This document shows, one piece after another, positions 57,283-64,000 of a DNA stretch of 64,000 bases (positions are counted from its first letter, which is position 1; each line of letters starts with the position of its first letter). The notes beneath the pieces were generated by a model. That model worked only from the letters and a program-made list of their open reading frames with translations, was not told the DNA's origin and did not search any database. Position numbers and translations under genes: made by a program. Source of the DNA: Buxus sempervirens (taxonomy: Eukaryota; Streptophyta; Magnoliopsida; Buxales; Buxaceae); NCBI GenBank assembly GCA_947561395.2, contig OX387183.1, positions 36,072,853 to 36,136,852 of the forward strand, in the 5' to 3' direction.

Positions 57283-57696
57283 GGTCAGTTCGGTTTGGTT
57301 CAATTTGACCTTGAAACAAGAAAAAGAAACCCAACTAGATTGATTTACATAGTATAAAACCAAGACCGATTAATAACAAACCAAAACCAATCCTAACAGG
57401 TTTGGTTTGGCTCGCTTTATCAGTTTTACCAACCCATTGCCATCCCTAGAAACAAGGTACCCATCTGCAGAGCTTTTTCAGAAACAACCCCGTTAAATAA
57501 GCATTACGCTTTCATGGTTCTCAACTAACTCTCCAATTGTAATCACATTAAAAAGTCCTCATTTCATTTTACACATCAAGAGATAGTCATGTCAAAAGGA
57601 TAGTTTTGAACAAAACCCACCAATACGTTAACGCATAATCAAACTTTGAATTCTATAATAAATTTCTTAAATATCCCCAAAATATCTCAACAAACT

Positions 57697-57756
57697 CTTC
57701 AACTGAAGCTAAATGACTGAAAATTGCTTCAACTAAAGCTAAATGACTGAAAATTG
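57697..57756. repeat. 30-bp tandem duplication
   Basis: CTTCAACTGAAGCTAAATGA and ten more bases are followed directly by a copy with one difference (CTTCAACTAAAGC). Confidence 0.9.
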
Positions 57757-60642
57757 TAGGTTCACCAACACCAGCTGAACAACCGCATACAGGCACATTC
57801 AAAGTTTAAATTAGTATAGTGGGGGAATTATAATCCTTGACCAATACAAAAAAACCATCAGTCAAAGATGATAAAGAAGGAAGCATCCCCAAAAATAAAA
57901 CACCTAAACTCAAATGGGCAAGCATACTCATGAGAGGAAGAAATGAAAGAAAAAAAATGAAGAAAATAAAAAGAGATGGATTGGGATTTCTTGAGTTAAA
58001 TAAAGGAAGGAAATTATAGAGGAGGAAATAAATTAGAATTGGTTGCCTAGGAAAACTAAATAAAGAGAAGAAATCCTACCGATGTCTGTGAACTCCCAGA
58101 GAATACATGCAGAAGCCCACATGCTGTGAAAGTCCAAGCGACAGATGCTAAAACAACCAAAGAAGATGAAATATGAAATCAAAAAGTAATTGAAGAACCC
58201 CAAATCATTAGCGTTCGAATCGAAAAAGTGAAAACTTGCAGCACAACACATTATGAAAAATTAATCCATGAAAGTCCCACCAATTCCACAAGCACAAAAA
58301 GTTTCAAGTAGCACCTGCGTTTAAAAAGACAACTCAAATAACAAACCCCAAATGCTCACAGATGACCCATTAATCCAGGTCACTCGGAGTAAATAAATCA
58401 AATCCACCAATCTATTTTAATTACAATCAAAATATTTCGTCAAGCTATATACCGCTTACAGAGAAATTCATAGCTACTCCTATCTCCCATCAAAACAGCT
58501 AAACAAGAAACACTAATCTCAAGTAGGACACAGAAATAAAATAAAAAAGTTAATGAAGACAAACCACCAAAACAAAAAAGAAAAAAATTCACATGGACAG
58601 GGTTAACAAATAGGAATAAGACATACCACCCCGCAGATCAAACTCAATATTTGGGATATTTGTGAAACAAAAATAGGAATGCCCCGTAGATCATACTCAA
58701 TATTTGGGATATTAGTGAAACATGAATTTTTATACAATAGCAAGAAAGATAGTTCATCAAACATCCTGCAAATTACCCATTCATTTTATTAGAAAACTAA
58801 GGAGCAAAAATGAATTCTTTTAATAAATATTATAAGAACAGATTAAAACTAAAAATAACAGAAAGCAGCGGAAGAACTCTATCTAGGCTGTTTTGAAGGA
58901 TTGGAAAGAGAATATTGCCCTTTAGTCTATACTAATGCATCACCCTGTTGGGCTTTTTTTCCCTTGGGAGCTCTTCATTTGTAGAAAACCAGAATTTCTT
59001 TGATCTGACTGGTGCTTCCCCTGTGTAAAATATGATTGTTCCCCCAGTGACCTTCTAGTATCCAGCTTCTGTAGCTCTATTTGTCCTAGAACAATTGGTT
59101 ATTTTCCATTTCTTGCACAAAATAAAAACCATTCTTTCTCAACCACTTTGGCTCTCCCTTGATTGATAGTAAAACACAAGAATAAAAGTCTGATCACTTG
59201 CAAATTAAACAAAACTAAGAAGAGAAACGAAAGGGTCGAACTAAGAAGTTATGGAATTAACCAGATCCCAATTCTAAAGAATTTACCCAGTTTCAACCCG
59301 ATGGCCATGCAGTTTTTACCCTACATGCAAAGTTGCAAACAGAACACCACCCAGTTGTTTCCCTTTCCCAAAAATTATCAAAACACCCAATGATCAAACA
59401 AATAATCTGATGGCAGCCTTAAATATCATATTCCAACCCTTGACACTGTTAAGAGAAAAAATATTAAACCACTTGTGGACCAAGGTATATCCTAGACTTT
59501 ACAGATCCTGGGGTATTGTCGAGCATTGAGCATCATTTAACAATTTGGCACCATTGAGAAATCTAATGAGACATGAGTCTCACATGTGGGAGCTTATTTG
59601 CAAAGACACTTTGAATTAGCTGCATAAGCTAATAAATGTTTTGTTCCAAGAAGAACAAAGGAAGCCCAAAAATGTATATGGGTTGCTGTTTTGTTAGAAA
59701 CTAAAAAACTTTGTAAAGGAGACATTGCATGGTCAAGGCGGGCAGTGGCACATGGAAAATAAGGATTACATAGCTTTGTTTATATGATGGGGACATATTT
59801 CTGCCTCAGGTGAGCTAAGAAAGTCTCCAAATGTGGTCCCTAGATTGGAGAGTTGTTGAGTGCAAATCATTTGAGCCTTGAGTATTTATGAGTTTTCATA
59901 AGCATTATTGTTGGGTATGTAAATGCACAAGTGAACTCGATGGATGATAAGTAAAGTTACTGAAACCAAAGAACAAAATAAACAAGTAAAGATCCAAGTA
60001 TTTTCCTCATATATGTCTCGTATGGTACATACAAATGAGCTAAAAAAGAAAAACTCTCCAAGTATCTTCCTATAAAGGAATCATCAATGGATCATACACC
60101 TCCCCTTCAAAATTGCTTTCCATTTGGCTACTAATTAATTGATTTCATCAGCTGTGGCAAAGGCTGCAAAATAATGATCTCCATTGCCCTTAGCTTTTCT
60201 TTTCTTCTTCTTGTAGCCATCCAAATGATATCTCACCATTATAATGTTCTTCTCCCGGTCTCTGTCCACTTTTTTCTTCTTCAATTATTTCCATAGCCTC
60301 ATGTTCAGCATCTGGTGATGGTTGATCCAAGGCTGTCATTTCAATCTCCTGCTTTTGCAGTTTTTAAAGGTCAAGCATGAGGTAGGCCTTCTACTGTCGC
60401 ACTTCCAATGGTCTTGGTTTCCTATCCTACAAAATGTTGAAAAAAATATTAATCAAAACCTTTCGGCATTTAATCTCCCACATGATTTTTGAGTAGAGCA
60501 ATCATTCCTACGAATTCCTGCTGTATCAATCCAGACCTTGTAGGTGTGGACAAAATATCAATCCAAACCTTTCAATATGTATACTCGTGCGAGATTTTTG
60601 AGTCTAGAAATCATTCCAAGTTGAAAAACACAGTTTAGACTC
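57757..60642. other. Unassigned sequence
   Basis: No gene recognised. A minus-strand stretch near 58060-58160 has GC content closer to coding sequence but yields no family I can name. 60640 is the edge of an LTR element. Confidence 0.4.
58629..58733. repeat. 53-bp tandem duplication
   Basis: CCCCGCAGATCAAACTCAAT through GTGAAAC is repeated from 58682 as CCCCGTAGATCATACTCAAT, three or four differences. Confidence 0.9.
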
Positions 60643-61217
60643 TGTAACACCTAGAGGGGGGTGAATAGGTGAAACCGATTGCGGAATAAAATTTCTACCA
60701 ATTAAAAACAAGTTCTTAATTAATAGGCATGCACAAGTCTGAGCAATTAACAATCCATCACACAAAATTGCAAAATAAAGAAGAGACAACACAAGCAATT
60801 TTGGTGACGAAGAGAAAACTCTACGAGAACTCTCAAAGAGAAAAACCCTCCGGGCGATAAGGTGCCACCTCTGAAAATCACTATAAGAAGAAGACTTACA
60901 ATAGTGGTTCAGACGACCCAATACTGGCTCTGACTCACAATGTAAATATCTGAAGAACTCTTCAGATTTGCACCCTTGCAACGATCCAGAACTCTGAATA
61001 TCTTCTTAGTGAAGCGCCAAACGAACTCGCTCAACAACCGCAGGAACTCCCACGTGCAAACTCTCCAACCCGGAACTCCAAGGTAGAAAAAAAAGATGAA
61101 AGATGGTTTTGATGGCTCAAAGAAGGAAAAGGAAGAGAAGAAAGAACTCTTGCTCTCACACACGATTTTAGGGTTTCTAAAACGTCTTGGGTAACCCTCA
61201 CAATAGTCTAGACACTC

Positions 61218-61225
61218 CTTATATA
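61218..61225 (-). promoter_or_regulatory. TATA box of the 3' LTR
   Basis: TATATAAG on the minus strand, about 65 bp downstream of the CGAACG word array. Confidence 0.6.
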
Positions 61226-61284
61226 GATTAGGAGAAGGTAGAAAAGGAAAAGGAAACAAATCAAAAAATATTGGAATTCTAAAA

Positions 61285-61650
61285 CTGAAGTTTGTTAATG
61301 AGCGTTCAAACGCTCAGCGAACGCGGCTCAAACGTTCAATACAAAAACTCGTTTTTCCTCTTCTCGTTCGAACGGCCAGAGAACATGAGGCGAACGCTGC
61401 TCTCGGGTTTCTCTGCAGAACTTGATCGTTCGAATGGCCAGCGAACATTGGTCGAACACTAGTCTCTGGTTTCTCTATAGAACACCAACGGTCAAACGGT
61501 CAGCGAACGTGAAGCGAACGCTACTCTCGGGTTTCTCTGTGTAGCATGATCGCTCGAACGGCCAGCGAACGTAAGGCGAACGCTGCTCTCGGGTTTCTCT
61601 GCAGAACTTGATCATTCGAACGTTCGGAGAACGCTCATCGAACGTTGGTC
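61285..61650. repeat. Promoter-proximal CGTTCGAACG / GCGAACG word array
   Basis: At least fifteen copies of GTTCGAA, GCGAACG and CAGCGAAC words occur, the core CGTTCGAACG being a perfect palindrome. Units of about 70-95 bp (CTCTCGGGTTTCTCTGCAGA) repeat four times. It lies just upstream of the LTR TATA box. The same words recur at 63590-63615 and 63922-63950 upstream of the ORF. Confidence 0.85.
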
Positions 61651-61783
61651 GTATCTTCATCAATTTGACTCCGACTTTAACCCCGTTTGAACCACAACAC
61701 TTATAACCTAACCTAAATACTTTGACTATTATAAATACAACCTTTTTGACACGGAATAAAGCCAATACAAAATATTCCTTACA

Positions 61784-61798
61784 AACTCCCCCTTTGGC
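61784..61798 (-). other. Polypurine tract
   Basis: CCAAAGGGGGAGTT on the minus strand abuts the 3' LTR start, the expected site of plus-strand priming. Confidence 0.75.
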
Positions 61799-62237
61799 TA
61801 TTCCGTGACAAAATCAACAAGACATATTCTAATTGTTGTGAACCACTAAGCAACAACTAGAACATGAAACAAACCAAAAAAAATTTAACATGACCTCCCC
61901 CTAAACCTATTAAACCCATACAAATTCACCTATTCGTGAAACATCAAACAAAATGAAAATGCCAAGTGAAAAGCAAGGGGTAATAGAAACAACCAAACAA
62001 AAATATATAATAACTAGCCAAAAATAATAGAATGATCTCAAAAATTATCAAAGTACTAATTTCTCATTCATTTACTTACACTATTTACATTTGGACATTC
62101 ATGAACAACCAACCAAAATATTCAACAAAAGATACATTCATGAACAACAAACCAAAACAATACATCCATGTTCAATACATCCACCCAAAATATCAAACAA
62201 ACTTATCATTCAAATTCAAACACAAATACAAATAAGA
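61799..62237. other. Non-coding spacer between ORF and 3' LTR
   Basis: A-rich sequence with ACATTCATGAACAACAAACC repeated with small changes near 62092-62150. No gene seen. Confidence 0.5.
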
Positions 62238-62252
62238 CTTCTCCCCCTTTTT
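62238..62252 (-). other. Second polypurine tract
   Basis: AAAAAGGGGGAGAAG on the minus strand lies just downstream of the ORF. Multiple polypurine tracts before the 3' LTR are known in SIRE/Maximus-type copia elements (recalled). Confidence 0.6.
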
Positions 62253-62277
62253 GTCACAACTAGACAAAGGGATCACT

Positions 62278-63417
62278 TCACGAATGAGATGGCCCAGCAC
62301 CATCACCCTCTCCACTGCCACCACCTCCACTCGAACCCGGAGCCGCAGTAGCAAGCGCTTCATCTTCGTCTTCATCATCCTCTTGATGAAAATACTCCTC
62401 CAGAGCATATTCAAGCTTCCCAAAAGACATTTGCAAATTAGATTGTTGAAGCTCAAGCTGCTGAAACCAAAGGACCGTATCTACATGATGCTTCTGCAAA
62501 TAAGAGAGTATCTGGGTATTTTGCTCTTTGAGGGACAAGAGTTCCTCATGCAATGAAGTGGAAGGCTGAGCCTCAGCAGGATCATCCGGATTAGGAGCCG
62601 GAGTGGAAGACAGATGAGCACGGCTTTGTTTAAGAGTGGATTCGGAGATAGGATTGGAAGCCTTACACAACTCCAACGGAAGAAAAGAAATATTTAGGGC
62701 ACGAACTAAACGGGCAATCAAGCACCCGTAGGGAAGACCATACGTCTTCTTCGAGTTGAAGAAAACATCTAAGATTTTTGAACAAATGACAGAAGGCAAA
62801 TCAATCGAGTGATGCTTCTTCAAAGCATATAGAAACAAACACTTATCAAAAGGGACAGAGGATTTGTGAGCTACGGGAAACAAGTTGTGACTTTGAATAC
62901 GAAAAATAACAATTGTTTCAGCCGTAAATCTGTGGACCCCTAAAGCTCCACCTCTATATACCCAATTACCTCTTCCCAAATAAAAAAGAGTATCAATAAC
63001 TTCATTTTGAAAATCAGGAGTGGGAGAAGGATAAGGATATTGAGGATTCGGGACCCGAGGAAGACCAAAAACCGAGGCAATAACATCAGGTCCTACACGA
63101 AAGGGAGTGCCTCGAAGATAAGTAGAGAATTTAGACTTTTCGAAATCAACATCATGGATGTTGGTGAAAAATTCTCTAACCAGCTCTACAGATGGAAGAA
63201 TAAAATTCCCAAACATGGGATCCCAACCCCTATCCTTAAAACAATCAGAGATCTCATCAGGAAGAAATGCAAATTTAACTTCTCTCTCTATGCTAGCAGT
63301 CCTATCACAAAAGTATTCCTCATAATTTTTCCTGGCTCTCTTATCTACAAACATGGAATCATCAAGACGAGGTTTCTTGTTTGTATTTTTTGTACCAAGG
63401 GATTTCTTCCTAGGCAT
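62278..63417 (-). CDS. 379-aa retroelement ORF, putative plant transposon protein (Transposase_32-like)
   Basis: The only long intact ORF in the window. Start MPRKKSLGTKN at 63417; TGA stop at 62278. Residues 1-30 are basic (possible nuclear signal). Residues 65-89 (GWDPMFGNFILPSVELVREF and on), 101-120 (LRGTPFRVGPDVIASVFGLP) and 226-243 (YGLPYGCLIARLVRALNI) follow the order seen in the 'putative plant transposon protein' domain (Transposase_32): W...VREFY, RG..V.F....I....GLP, LP....I. Residues 290-343 look like a coiled coil, followed by an acidic run and a Gly/Ser-rich tail. No transmembrane segment or signal peptide is evident, which argues against a true envelope. It sits between (unseen) pol and the 3' LTR, i.e. 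the env-like position. Function unknown. Confidence 0.7.
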   Translation of the reverse strand: MPRKKSLGTKNTNKKPRLDDSMFVDKRARKNYEEYFCDRTASIEREVKFAFLPDEISDCFKDRGWDPMFGNFILPSVELVREFFTNIHDVDFEKSKFSTYLRGTPFRVGPDVIASVFGLPRVPNPQYPYPSPTPDFQNEVIDTLFYLGRGNWVYRGGALGVHRFTAETIVIFRIQSHNLFPVAHKSSVPFDKCLFLYALKKHHSIDLPSVICSKILDVFFNSKKTYGLPYGCLIARLVRALNISFLPLELCKASNPISESTLKQSRAHLSSTPAPNPDDPAEAQPSTSLHEELLSLKEQNTQILSYLQKHHVDTVLWFQQLELQQSNLQMSFGKLEYALEEYFHQEDDEDEDEALATAAPGSSGGGGSGEGDGAGPSHS

Positions 63418-64000
63418 CTAGGAATGGAATAGAACAAGAAAGAAAGAAAAAACAAAAAACACAACAGGAACCACATTCACAAGTTAGACAATGATAACAT
63501 GAATAACAAACTTTAGAAGAAAACTACATGCAAAAAAAATGCATGACAAACCAATCTGATCGAAACAAATAACAACGAATCTGTCGAGCAACGTTCGAAC
63601 GTTCGACGAACATTGAAGAAAAACGAACCCAGATTTGGGGTTTTTCGATCAAAACATGAGATTAAACAAAATCGGCCATAAAATCACTTGAAATCAACAA
63701 TAAAACAAGAATAAAACATTTTGAAACTGATATGAACAAAAATAAACCAAAAACCACGAACAAATCAAGGATTTAACGTGTAAAACCCTAGCCGATGATG
63801 AACAAAGAGAGAAAAGAGAAAATAATGCACGAAAACCAAAGATCTTACCTTGAATAACGATTTGGAGGCAAGAATTTACGAGAAATCACCAAGAAATCCG
63901 AAAACTCCAAAATAGCCAGACGTTCAAACAAGTTTCGTTTCGAACGCTAATAAACACCCTAAAGCCCTTTTCACACGCGACCTTTTTTAAAAACAGACTT
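63418..64000. other. Upstream region of the retroelement ORF (window edge)
   Basis: AT-rich sequence without ORF. CGTTCGAACG-type words recur at 63590-63615 and 63922-63950. The minus-strand TCAAGGTAAGATC near 63850 resembles a splice donor, so the ORF might be expressed from a spliced leader. Confidence 0.45.

Larger units (their letters stand above)
56727..57448. mobile_element. hAT-type MITE, 722 bp
   Basis: The ends are TAGGCATGGCAATGG (left) and, inverted, TAGGGATGGCAATGG (right), a 15-bp terminal inverted repeat with one mismatch. An imperfect 8-bp duplication flanks it (GAAATGAG at 56719-56726, GAAACAAG at 57449-57456). Interior is rich in AACCAAAACCAA, with a long AT microsatellite. 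No transposase. Its style matches the element at 16506-17487, but the terminal repeats differ. Confidence 0.75.
60643..61783 (-). mobile_element. 3' LTR of a minus-strand LTR retrotransposon (copia/SIRE-like?), 1.14 kb
   Basis: On the minus strand it begins TGTAAGGAATATTTTG at 61783 and ends CCCCCTCTAGGTGTTACA at 60643. A polypurine tract directly precedes it. TATATAAG lies at 61218-61225 (minus). The end motif matches a common plant LTR that in plus orientation reads TGTAACACCTAGAGGGGG. The partner 5' LTR is beyond the window, so the target duplication cannot be checked. Confidence 0.75.

Noticed and set aside
53906..60600. N-terminal exons of the SDR gene
   Set aside because: No GGxGxxG-type frame found on the minus strand by eye; probably outside the window or lost.
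62278..63417. True envelope protein
   Set aside because: No signal peptide or transmembrane helix is apparent; the domain order fits a plant transposon protein instead.

Overview
This window reads as nuclear DNA of a seed plant, most likely a eudicot with a large, retrotransposon-rich genome. It is AT-rich, its host genes are split by spliceosomal GT-AG introns, and most of it consists of plant transposable elements: Ty3/gypsy and Ty1/copia-like LTRs, CACTA, hAT, L1-like and RTE-like LINEs, and a plant-mobile-domain ORF. I see no convincingly intact host gene. The species cannot be named from this alone.

Layout. Positions 1-11.6 kb hold old element debris: an LTR-like stretch, a broken plant-mobile-domain ORF, a hAT transposase relic hit by an RTE-type LINE, two L1 scraps around a foldback element, and direct repeats. 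At 11.6-18.8 kb a small 'gttgtaccc' minisatellite carries two solo LTRs (11627-14572 and 14760-18770); the second contains a 982-bp hAT-type element. At 19.0-34.0 kb lies a nine-exon, minus-strand DEAD-box RNA helicase pseudogene of the RH18/DDX55 type. It has a 2.9-kb solo LTR in an intron and a 6.2-kb truncated gypsy element (LTR, PBS, partial gag) inside a coding exon; that LTR itself holds another solo LTR. It also has a nonsense codon and lacks its C-terminus. At 34.3-35.3 kb there is a tandem array with a period of about 140 bp. At 36.5-45.5 kb a CACTA element with an AAG target duplication carries a captured, broken kinase N-lobe and a solo LTR within which another solo LTR sits. At 46.9-53.9 kb an SDR42E-like (3-beta-HSD/sterol dehydrogenase family) pseudogene is split by a solo LTR that contains an oppositely oriented LTR of its own family. 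From 54 to 60.6 kb I see mostly anonymous sequence, one hAT-type MITE and small duplications. From 60.6 kb to the end lies the 3' part of a minus-strand LTR element: its 3' LTR, a polypurine tract and an intact 379-aa ORF in the env-like position.

Seven complete solo LTRs have recognisable 5-bp target duplications (six exact, one with a mismatch), so the nesting order can be read directly. The most unusual pattern concerns U3 promoters. In six LTRs a cluster of short palindromes lies 10-200 bp upstream of the TATA box. The palindrome sequence does not follow LTR family: two LTRs of one family (47708 and 49118) carry unrelated words, while LTRs of different families (38183 and 47708) carry 25-bp palindromes differing at one base. 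One copy is a perfect inverted repeat with 34-bp arms (48333-48403). All calls come from reading the sequence; no database search was run.
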